A DNA stretch of 39,971 bases from the NCBI GenBank assembly GCA_000226015.1, contig JH153129.1, positions 174,978 through 214,948 of the forward strand, written 5' to 3'. Positions within the stretch are counted from its first letter, which is position 1. Every line of letters starts with the position of its first letter. The position numbers and the translations under genes were made by a program. The notes below the pieces were generated by a model. The model was not told the DNA's origin and did not search any database. It was given only the letters and a program-made list of their open reading frames with translations. Shown here in pieces: positions 1 to 12,400 of the stretch. This stretch comes from Mnemiopsis leidyi. Taxonomy: Eukaryota; Ctenophora; Tentaculata; Lobata; Bolinopsidae.

Positions 1-416
1 TCCAGGATAACACCTGGTCGTTCGCTACCGCCACCATCTGGGACATCTACACTCCAGGGAAGTTCCACTTCGTGGGGATGCGAGGAGACAGTTACCAGGG
101 AGACATAGCTATAGACGACATCGCCTTTAACGAGTGTCCCAGCGTGGAGACCCTCTGTACGGAGGAGGAGTTCGGCTGTGACAAGACACCTCAGTGTGTC
201 CACTCTGAACAGGTCCGTGTGTAGGGGGGCTTCAGATGTTTTAGCTGTTTTCTAGGGATCTTACGCGTCTTAGATGGTGTTTTAATCATTATAATGGGAT
301 TATAATGTTGCTGAATTCAAGGAAAGAGTTACTAATTTCTTCCTTTCCTTTATAATCTTCCTCAGAAATGTGATTTCATGGTGGACTGCTCGGACAGCTC
401 AGACGAGAGCTACTGC
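1..416 (+). CDS. MAM 1 (C-terminal end) and LDLa 1
   Basis: Exon 1 ends at 212; the next exon is 366-555. The window opens inside a MAM domain. The bases t-c-c-a-g at 1-5 could themselves be a 3' splice site, so the exon may begin at 6 or before base 1. The residues [10 protein letters not shown] and the closing cysteine (codon 135-137) identify the MAM end. LDLa 1 follows, with six cysteines and the [13 protein letters not shown] calcium-binding end, split by a phase 0 intron. The MAM part contains an R-G-D-S tetrapeptide at 81-92. Confidence 0.85.
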
Positions 417-3400
417 GGTAGCTGCACGTTCGAAGGAAGTCTGTGTGGACTGTGGAACTCTCCTGACGGACATTTCCCCTGGACTCGATACAGAGGACAA
501 ACGCCGTCTATAAACACGGGACCTGGCACAGATCATACTACCGGAACTGACAAGGGTAGGTTGAGTTTATGGGGTCATATAGTGGAGCTTATTTTAATAG
601 ACCAACCACTTGGGGTTTAGTGCTGATAATGTGTACATCATCCGCTAAAGATCTCTTCAGTTCTGTGCGGTATCTAAGTGACTTAAGTTTCTAACCATGC
701 TCGAGATCTCTGACTTTTAGTTAGATTGTACTCCTCACACCACCCCTCCCAGGACACTACATGTATATCGAGGTGTCCGGCCAGGTACAAGGAGACATGG
801 CCATTCTCAACACCCCAGTATTCAGAAAGTCATCACGTGACTGCAAATTCGAGTTCTGGTACAACATGCAAGGTCGGTGGTTTTTTCTATTAGTGTCTAG
901 TCTTTATTTTTGTGAAGTCTCTAGATCATCATTTATGTTGGCGCATCACCAGTCTTTCCTCTTCTGTATGATAACAAATCTGCAAATTTATCCTGCTCCT
1001 AACCACATATTACAGGAACTGCTATTGGTAGCCTGGAGTTGAACATGACCTCTACATTTAACGGTACAAACACAACACAGCTCCTCTTGTTGAACACACC
1101 CACTACCGAACCTTGGACTAAAGCTTCTGTACGTCTAAACATTCTGTTTTTTAATGATTATTTCTATCGACACGATAAATATTGATGTTTCTTATAAGTT
1201 AAGTTTGATTTTGAAATTTTAAACCTAATTCATGTAATATGTATGTTAAGCTATGAAATCATGCATTCATAATCTCAGGTATCTAATGATACGTCTGTTT
1301 TATATAGGTTGCAGTTGGATATCAAGAGCAGTTCTGGCTGAGTTTCATCGGAATCGCTGGAACCAGTTTCGCAGGAGACATCGCTATTGACGATCTCAAG
1401 TTTATAGATTGCAGAGTTGGTAAGTAGCTGTTTCAAGTTTCTTCCGAGTGTTGGGACTTTAATAACTTCTGTAAGAAACACCAACTTCTCAATCTATATT
1501 TTCAGAAAGCTTGTTTTGGCCCTATTAGAATAATAGTACTTTCTCTCTTTAGACATCGGTGACGACCCCGCCTCATGTGATTTCGAGACGAGCAAGTGTG
1601 GTTACGTGGACTCTACAGACAACACCAGCTTCACGTGGACCAGACATCAGGGTCCCACTGCTTCCTTTAATACTGGTCCCAGCACTGATCATACCACTGG
1701 AACTGATAAGGGTTCGTTTAGTGTTCATCTTGGCACTTCTAAAACTCTATACGTTGTTTTGCTCTCGGTTTTAGGCCACAAGACATATCATATTTTCAGC
1801 AACATTAAAATTTCATCGATGTGAATTTCAACCCTCCTCTCCTCAATCTAACAAGATCCAAGAAAGCACTAACATTACCCACACCTCCAGGTCACTACAT
1901 GTACATAGAGACATCCGCCCCCCGTGTGGAAGGAGACAAAGCAGAGCTGATCAGTACCTGGTTTAACGTGACTGGAGTTGACTGTACGATGAGGTTCTAC
2001 ACTCACATGACCGGCCAGGGTATCGGAGAGTTGAACGTCTACACGCAAACCGAGGACGGTACAAAGACTAAACAGCTCAGTCTTTCTGATCGTGAGTTTT
2101 CAATCTTCACAACGATCAGGGTTCTTGGCGATCATTCCTCGAGGATTAACCGGATTATCGGAGGCAATTGCAATTATCGACTATTGACATACATAGAACT
2201 TTTGTCTTTGGCAGTATTTCACTAATTCGAAATTTGTTAAATTTCACCTCAACTCAACTCTCTCTCAGCTACCAGCACGGACACGTGGAAAGCCCAAACT
2301 GTAAAACTCGGCTCCATCACGGGAAAGTTCAGAGTCTCGTTTGAAGGTATCCGAGGTGCCAGCTACGACGGAGACGTTGCTATTGACGACATACACTTCG
2401 AGAAGTGTGGAGCTGTGACCCCCTACTGTTCATCTGATCAGTTTACCTGTAATCAGCCGGAGTGCGTCCCTCTGAAGTACCAGTGTAACTTCTACGACGA
2501 CTGTAGAGACAAGTCTGATGAGGTAAACTACCAACTAGGCGTACATTCGGGAAACAGTGTTTTTGAGGGTTCATTTCTCTACTCAGTTTAACAGTTTGTA
2601 AACATAACAAAGTGTTTATTAAATTATTTGGGTTGATCGTCATGGCAATATGTAGAGTTAACCTACTTCTCCACAGTTGCTGTGTGGAACATGTGACTTC
2701 GAGACAGGAATCTGTGGGTGGAGAGAAGACGAGGCCGCTCATTTCGAGTGGGTACGACATCAGGGTTCTACTGCTTCCTGGAATACCGGCCCTATCTCCG
2801 ATCATACCACCGGAAAAACTGACGGTATGAGGACAATTGACTTGATTATATTTGTACATTAAGTTATATTTGTACATTAAGTTTTTGTACATTAATTTTC
2901 ATCACTTATTTTGAATCTGCTTATATGCATATGTTTCCGCCTCCAAATTCTAAAACAACCTCCAATTTCTCTACTCCAACTCCAATACACCCAATATCAG
3001 GACACTACATCTACGTGGAAGCCTCTACCCAAGGAAAAGGAGACGCAGCTCGCCTCATGTCTCCCGAGTTCCCTAGCTCCGGTCCTCAGTGCCAGATGGA
3101 GTTCTGGTACCATATGTACGGAGCGGACATCGGAACTTTCAATGTTCTCCTCAACAACAAGACTCTGGTAAGGATCGGTGCAGCTCTTTTTCTTGTTTTC
3201 TGTTTTCTGATTTTACAGTATACAAGGTAAACTGTACGCGCTGGTTTGCCAACATTTTCCTTGAATAATATAAACTCATGAATAAATTCCATTGCAGCTG
3301 TGGAACATGACTGGTGACCAAGGAAACAAGTGGATCAAGGGAACAGTCGATATCGGTCTACAAGGAGACTTCTTCCTCGTAATGGAAGCTATTATGAAGG

Positions 3401-6400
3401 ACGGGTTCCAGGGCGACATTGCGATTGACGACATCACTTTTGTCAACTGTGCCATCGGTGAGAATGGGGGAAATCAGAACGTACCATTGATCCTTTCAGA
3501 GATATTCCTTTTTGACACCAAACATTTCAATTTTGCATATAGTTACTCTTCAATGGCATAAGCCGGGTTGTTGTTATAATGATTAGTAATTACTAGGGTC
3601 ATGAAGCATCTGATATTGCTCTCACCTCCATGACTACAAAGTTGCCGATGTTAACAAACTCTCCAACATCCCCAGGAGCGGACGGAGAGTACAACGGACC
3701 GTCAGACATCACGTTTGAAGACATGTACCGAGTATTTTCCCACCTGTCCCAGTACGAGCACCAGGACGACACTTACTGGGTTATAGGACAGGGACGTTGG
3801 GACTGGTGGAGCAACAAGCCTCAAGCTGATCACACCTACGGAAACACTTCAGGTGGGGGTTCATCCTCTGATCTTTACTTAATTGTGTTTTTTTTAAGTG
3901 GTCCGAATTTCCTGTTTTTTAAACAATCTTCTTTAAAGATTTAGCTTTGATACATTTGCTCGAGGTCGATATCTAGATTTAAAGTACAAAATCCACTATC
4001 CAGGACACTTCTACGAGGTGCTACACACTCCTCTACCTAACGACTACTACCACGAACCTGAACCCACCAAACTATACCTCCCCTGGATGAAAACTCTCAG
4101 CAAACACTGTTCCATGAGATTCTACTACTTCCTCAACGGATGGAACGCGGGTGACCTCGAGTAAGTTTAAATTGTATTGTTATTGACTGTCTTACCATAC
4201 CTTAATGGTAAAAGGTAGAGTGAAAAATACATAAATTTCTGTATTCATTAATGATATTTGTTGTTCAATTCCTGAATGCTGTGATTGCAAATAAATAACA
4301 ATAAATCTCTATATCTGTAGGATCGGTACCCTGGACAGTGTTAGCGGTGATCCAGTCTACCAGCTGAAGATCAGCGGTTCTCAAGGAAGTTCCTGGCAGG
4401 AGGCGGAGATCAACCTCGGAGAGAGGGGACTGTTTAGACCGGTTTTCATGGCCAGTACTGGAGCTGGATCTCAGGATTACAGCAGTATTGCCATCGACGA
4501 TATCTCCTTCCTCACTTGCCCAGGTTTGTGTCTATCGTTAAGAAATACTCCAGTTAGACCAGTATCTTACTCTCTACTTTTCTTCTTCATGCTTTAAGGC
4601 TAGAGCCTTCGGAGGAAGTTGCACTTAGACGACTAACAATGCAAAGAGCATTTAAATTTCAATGACATGATTCTGGTAAGTTCTTCTTTTTCTTATGGCT
4701 AGTATTTTCTTCAAAACATTGACTGAAAATAACCCCCGCTACCTCAGTTGAACTACTGTGTGATGATCGTGAAGCAGACTGGAACTGTGGAGTACCTCAG
4801 TGTATCAACAGGAAGAGAGTCTGTGACTTCAGACAGGACTGTACGGATCAGTCTGACGAGATAGGATTCTGTGGAGATTGTGACTTCCAACACGGAATTT
4901 GCGGGTAAGTAGATATTCGCCGGTTTTATTTCAGTATTTCTCGTATCAATGGATCTGTTTGGCAGTTTGGCACATATCTATCTTCTGAAATTGTTGTGTT
5001 TCCTTAGTGTTATTATCATAATGTCTTAAATGCACACTATTCAGATGGTCGAATGAGGCCTACGATGACAAGGACGATTTTGATTGGACAAGACACGCTG
5101 GATCCACTTATTCAATTGGAACCGGTCCATCTGTTGATCACACCTACGGCAACAGCTCAGGTTGGAATGAAATGATTTCTTACATGTAACCGGTGATAAT
5201 TTAATAGTTTCCAAAACACAACTTGACACTGGATATAGACCCCGACGACTTACCGGCTCCCAAATAAAACATCCCGACTTTCAGGCGGATATCTGTACAT
5301 GGAGGCGTCCAACCCCTCACCAGGAGACAAAACCATCCTAAACAGTCCTGTCTTCCACGGTTCAGGACCTGAATGTAAGTTCAGGTTCTGGTACCACATG
5401 TACGGAGCCAGTGTGGACAAACTGGAGCTGGCTGTTACTCACAACACAGACCGTATTTGGAACAGTCCATATGATACCATCTGGAGCATGCAAGGTATGT
5501 GTTGTTTCGGTTGTTTGGATATTTTTGTGAAATTTGCCATCATGATATTGATAATGAAAAACTAACAAGTCCACCTCCCGTTCGTAAAAGATATTCTTTA
5601 GAATTTCTAATGAGTTTGTATCTCCTAGGAGACCACAACGACACCTGGCTTATGGCTGAAGTCCAGATTGGAGCACGACAGAGTTTCCGACTCCACTTTA
5701 TCGGCTATGTGGGAGTCAGCTACGACGGGGATATCGCGATTGATGATCTGGAGTTCCTGAACTGTGCTGGGTCTGGTCTGATAGGAGATCTGGACTGTGA
5801 CTTCGAGTTTGGAAACTGCGGCTACTCCGTACCTTTCTACACAGACAAGTTGGACTGGATGTGGCTGCAGGGGGCTGACAGTGGCTGGACTGCTCCTGAT
5901 ACTGACCACAGCACTGAGTCCACTCTAGGTGGGGATCTTTTTACTTGAGAGCGATTTAGAGTCGGGTTTTGGACGCTTCTTTTGAGAATGTTATTTTGGG
6001 AGACTGCGTCCTAGTTTCTTCTTTGTCTTATAAAGTCGGGGAAGTTACTATTTTCCTCTCTCGCTTAACCTGACTGCTCTATCCAGGACACTACATGTAT
6101 CTGGAGTCGGAGAACAACACTGCTGCTGCTACTGCTCTCTTGGAGGGTCCCTGGATCACTACTGACGCTCCTGACTGTACCCTCATCTTCTACTACCACA
6201 TGAACGGTAAGTCTTGTTGAGATATTTGGTTTACAAGAATGCCAAAGTGCTCATTTTCACCGTATTCCAAGTCCTAGATAAGGAACTATTTGGTTGTTAT
6301 CTAGTCTTCATTTCAGGTCAAAACATAGACTCCCTGAACGTGAAAGTCCGGGAAGTAGGAACAAACAACACCAAGACTTTGTGGTCTGCTAACGGTACTG

Positions 6401-9400
6401 CTAATGCCACTTCCAGCAACTGGGAGAAAGCTCTGGTCAACGTCGGACAGAGGAGTCTCTTCAGGGTTAGTCGAACTGTTCGGGATTCGGGATCTACCAA
6501 TAATAATTATGTGGTATAATAATTAGGTTTACCTACTGCTAAGTCAACCCTTTAATAGCTCGAAAATTGTCAAAGAATTCAATCTGTTGATCATACCATT
6601 GAACTCATAACAGGTCGAGTTTGAAGGTGTTGGGAAGGCTGGTTACTTCGGAGACGTTGCTATTGACGACATAGAGTGGAACCCGCGGTGTAAAGCCACG
6701 AAGCTCTGTCATGACGAACAGTTCAGCTGTAGGGACCCCAAGTGTATTCCCTCCTTCCTCAACTGTAACTTCTACGACGATTGTCCTTCCGGATCTGACG
6801 AACATTACTGCGGTAAGGGCTGATACTGTTCTGCTGGAGGAATGTTGTAGCAGAATTCTTGGAGTCGGAAATGTTTTCTATCACGTGACGGCGTTTATAA
6901 AGTTGATTGGTAGTGTCTGGCTTCTCATTTCTCAATCGCTGTCACATTATGGACATAATTTCCCACTCCTCCCAAGAATTGTGACATCCATAGCGATAGC
7001 TGATAATAATGATAAGATTTTGGTAGCATAACCAACTGAGGGTTGAACTCAAATGGAAGTTTGCTCCCATTGCTCAAATACCTAACCATTGTTCCTACAG
7101 CTCACTGCGATTTCGGTAACACCGGACATGGTATGTGCGGATGGGTAAATGTTCCTCAAGAGCAACTTAAGTGGAACCTGGAGGATGAATACTTCATGCA
7201 GGTACGGTCAAAGACTGGACTTGTCCTAGAAGTTCAATGTGCTTTTTTAGCTATCTGTAACGTATAAACAACAACTAAATACAATCTTGACATCCCTAAA
7301 GTCAATTTTCCTAATTTGAATTTGATGTTACCATTGACCATTCCCAAACACTTCTCATCCCTCCATTTACTTGCAGGTGGTGGGAATAAACTGGTACTAC
7401 GGATCAGGAGATGCCATCTTAGAATCTCCACTTCTGCGTTATTCTAACTCATCCTGTCAGATGTCTTTCAAGTATCAAGTCTACCAGGGCACCGTCACGG
7501 TAAGTTGTATCTTCTGTTCTCACGAGGTTCTCCAGTAATTGTAATAGAGTTCTCGACCTTTTTTCCCTCGTTGTTGACCAATCTTCCTTGTCTGAACCCA
7601 TCTAGACTATAGAATGCTACATATTGCGAAGATTTGAGAACTTATGAAGAGTGCTCTTATCACTATTTAATAACGCCTCACTCCCCCTCAGGCGAACATG
7701 TTGCTTAGTAACGGTACCACAGTGCTCCTATCTAAAGTCTACTCCACCTACGACATGAACTGGCACAGTGTAACCGTGGATATCGGAGCTCATGACTCCT
7801 TCAAGATTCAGTTTATCGGAACTCCTACTTACCTCTACTGGGGCATGACTGCTATTGACGACATCATGTTCTCCAACTGCGATATAGGCGAGTGGGAATT
7901 GAACAATTCTTAAAAGTTTAAATTAATCTTTCAATTGATATTTCTCAAAATCAAATCTATTCTTTAACATTTGATGTTCCATTGTTCCAACAAAACCATC
8001 GTTCTATATATAAAGTCCTAACCCAACCTCCCTCCAGGACCGGAAGCTCCAGTGAAGATAACCAGCTACCCGACTGACGCTAATGTGCCTCCCTACGTGG
8101 ATGTCATGTTCAACTGTACCGCTACCGGCAACCCCCCTCCTCAGATAACCTGGAGACAGAACGGCCGTAGTCTACCTGACGATCCTAGGTTAGGATCTGT
8201 TAAAATCTTGGGCTTGAATTTTGTATTATATAGGAATTACAGTGGCAAAGTTTTTAATCATTATCAATGTTTTTAATGTTTGACGAAAGATCTAGCGTGT
8301 TTCTGAAACATTCTGCGGTCAAATTTCATATAAGTAAAACGTCTCTGCAAGTAAACTCATGCTTTGTCTCAGATTCAAGGTGACAGATCAAGGGCTATTG
8401 ATACAGAACGTAGATGTAACTGATAATGCTGTATACAAGTGTGAAGCGAGAAGTCAAGTCAGTCACGAGTCAGCTAGTGCGACTCTCAACGTTGATGGTA
8501 AGATATTTTTCCATGCTACTTACTTAGCTGCTCTTTTGAGGGTCTGTCAGTCTTCAAACATATTCCCTCTCCGTAACGATTTAAAAACAAGATGGATATA
8601 AGGCAAGAAACTTGACTACCTCCTTCCTAGCATAACATTTCCATCCCAGCAAGCAGCTGTGATTTCGAAGCTGGAACCTGCAACTGGTTGGACTGGGAAG
8701 GTAACGACGACTTCAACTGGACAATTGGAAGTGGTCCAACTGCTTCTGGAAACACCGGACCTCCTAGCGATCATACATACGGAACAGGTAGCTTATAAAC
8801 TCATCTCATTAGGTTGACACCGTGCTTTCAGCTATAAAATTAGTAAATATCCACATCTTATTAAATATCCACATTACAAACGTCTTGTTATTGTTGTTCT
8901 TAAGTCGAGCAGTGCACCAGTTTCCTACTCATTGCTAGATACGAAACCAAAAGCTCTGGCTTTAAAGTCCAGTCTTGCTTCAAAACAAGACTTTCTCTCT
9001 GTTCAGTCTTGCTCCAAACATGACTTTCTCTCTGAAGACTGTACATTGAAATACAACACTCTTCCCCAGGAGCTGGACACTACATCTACACGGAGACCAG
9101 CCCGCCAGTACAGAAGGGACACCGAGCCGTGATAGAGAGTATGTGGTACAACCCTGTAGGAAGAAGTATGTTTACCACCTTCTCTTTCTGGTACCACATG
9201 TACGGCGCTACTACCGGATCTATTGAGGTGTGTGGGAGAATACTCATCTTGCGTGCCAAGAATCTGGATTACATTATTCAATTTTGCTATTTTCTTAACT
9301 TATCTTATCCGTCTTATCGTTGGAAAATATTTCTGTCTTGGCTTTGATCAGTAATCTTAGTTTTCCGCCAGAGAACACCTTCCAGTCTAATCTTAATATT

Positions 9401-12400
9401 ATTATTCCAGTTGGTGATGGTAGATCAGAACACCAACAAGACCAGCCTCTTCAAGAAGACCGGCAACCAAGGTGACCAGTGGCTCCAAGGTAGCGTCCAG
9501 ATCATGGCATCTGCCTTCAAACTGCAGTTCATCAGCATCGCCGGAAACGGTCGCCTAGGTGACTTGGCTCTGGATGACTTCCAGTTCTCGCCCAAGGTGA
9601 TGCCGTCTTGTCGACATAGCGAGTTTACCTGCGAGAACAACGGGTACTGCATCATGCCGACTCAGGTGTGTGACTTCCATGACGACTGTCCTCTCAAGTC
9701 TGACGAAACTAGATGTGGTTAGTTCATCGCTCATATATCCTTGCTTCTTTAATTCCATTTTAACCTTATCTAGTGTAATCTTGTTTAATAGAAATTAAAA
9801 ACCAGCATCACAAAGTTGGCTCTCCTTTTGATTTCTAATTTTCCGGAATTTAGATAGACTTGGCCCTCACCCCTACTATTTTCCAGGAACATGTGACTTT
9901 GAGAGGTGGGTGACATGCGGGTGGAACCAAGTTGAAGACGACGACTTTGACTGGATCAGACAACGAGGAGACACGGCCTCCTACGGTACCGGGCCCGGTG
10001 TGGACGCCACATTGGGAACAGACCAGGGACACTACATGTACGTGGAGGCATCCTGGCCCCGACAGAAAGGTGACGTCACAAAACTGAGGAGTCCCAACTT
10101 CCCCCATGTCCGGGTACGGCTGTCAGATGCAGATCGCATACCACATGCGGGGGTATCATATCGGTACTCTGGCTGTCGAGGTGCAAGCTGATGGAGGCAA
10201 GGAGGTGATGTTCCAGAGAGTTGGGGAGCAGCCAGACGGCTGGCAGAGAGCCAACATATCGATAGGGGGACTCTCCAACTTCAACATAACTATCTGGGGA
10301 GTTGTCGGAGACGGCTACGCCGGAGATATCGCTATTGACGACCTGGCTCTGATCAACTGCGAACCTCCTTACTGGGAATACGTACAGATTGTCGAACCTC
10401 CAGTAAGTTTATCTTTATTAAGCAAATCAAACCTTCGCTTATTGTCTCAAGTCTCGTAAAACACAATGTTTTTACTGTATACTCTTATTTCAATGGTGTC
10501 CTGACCCGAATTCCCCCCAGTCGGACACTACAACGGAAGAGGGAGAGAGAGTGGTTCTACCTTGTGCGTTTAGAGGAATACCTCCTCCCACAGTCACTTG
10601 GACTAAGAACGGAGGTGATCTGCCCGACTACGCTCAGGTATTAGCCGATTTAAACACACCTTTCGGACTATTTCTTCGAGAAGAAGCTATTTGAAATTCT
10701 TTACTTCACTTTGTAGTGATTAACGTGTACTTGTCTCAAGCATTTACTAATCTGTGCTTCATTTGCAGTGTTAAAATAGGTTAAAAAACTAAGATTTGTA
10801 ACCATACTGGTGTGTAAAATAGGGACTTCTTCGTCAGTTTTATGATGAATAGGACTAATAGAGTTGTCAGGTACATCTTGTAGCAAGTGAAACGCGAAAT
10901 TACCGTAATATTTCAATCATTTTATCAATGATCATGTTCACACTCAATAAATGTATTTACTTTGTAGTGTTGAAATAGTTTAAAAGAAGAAGAAACTCAC
11001 CGATGTTGTCCATGTAAATATTACTTTCTCTTCTCTTTTTTGTAACCATACTATTACTAACAATGCCCCAGGTAAAGCTGAACGGTACCCTGATTATCGA
11101 AGACGCCAGCACATACGACTCTGGTATCTACAAATGCGTGGTTGCTAACCAGTGGTACACACAAGAAGCCTCAGCTAAAGTCACCGTCACCGGCTCTGTC
11201 GGGAACTGTGACTTTGAACAAGGTCTCTGCAACTTTAGAGATGAACTGGACGAGGTGGACTTCTTCTGGACCCGACACTCAGGTTCCACCGGCTCTTGGG
11301 GTACCGGTCCGGAGAAGGATCATACCATCGGATCTGGTCGTGGTGGCCAAGGTAGAGTCTCCACTTCTCTTCGGAAATACACTTTATTGAGATCTTACTT
11401 TGATTTAGAATAAGATGCTTGCGAAATTGTCTGTCGTTGTATGTGAGAAAGCTATATTTGCATCTTCATCATGATTAAAGAGGGATTTATCTCAGGAACC
11501 TGGACGCAGCACGCTGACAAGTACCTTTCTGGGTACAGTACTGGTGTTTACATGTACGATACTCTACAAGATGCACAATCTGAGTGTATCAAACGTCCCA
11601 GTAAGTGTTTGTTGAAATATCAAGTCTATAACTAACTTCATCTTGAAACAATTCTTCAAATCTATATCCAAATGCATACAAATCTGTATCCACTGTTATC
11701 TGTATCCACTGTTCACTGACTCGTATCCCAGGCTGTAAGGGTATAACATACGAACCCTACTCCTCCAAATATACTCTCCGGAGTGGTGGTATCCTGATGA
11801 ACAGTCCTACAAAGGAGATATCCTGGTTACTTGCTTCTGCCGAGACAGGTCGGTATCTCATATTTTGTCTTTTTCTTGATTCCACGTGATATTGCTGAAG
11901 AAAATCACCGATATTTTCCCAAAAATCTGTAAATATTACTTTCTCTTCTCACACCTCATTTGAACAAGACAGCTAACCCCTCCCCTCCAGGTCACTACGT
12001 CTTCATTGAGACCTCCTCGCCCCGCACTACCGGGGATGTTGCTATCCTGGAGAGTACCTGGCTGAATAACGTCGCCGAGACTTGCACTCTGAGGTTTGTT
12101 GATATTTATAGTTACTTTGTAAATATGTTAAAGTATTCCAGATATTTTCTTGATAAATTCCTTGTACGTTTGGACACTTGGAGTTTTGACCAGTGTTCAG
12201 CGACTTATCATGGTACACATTATACTCCAAGTTGAGTCTCGTGGCTTCACTTAAATTTTTAATAACCCCGTGTTTAGGTTCTGGTACCACATGTACGGAC
12301 AACATATTGACACTCTTTACGTTTACTCTAAAGATGAGATGGGCAAAAAACGAGACCTCTGGTCACTCAAAGGAGAACAAGTAAGTCCAGCCCCTTGAAC

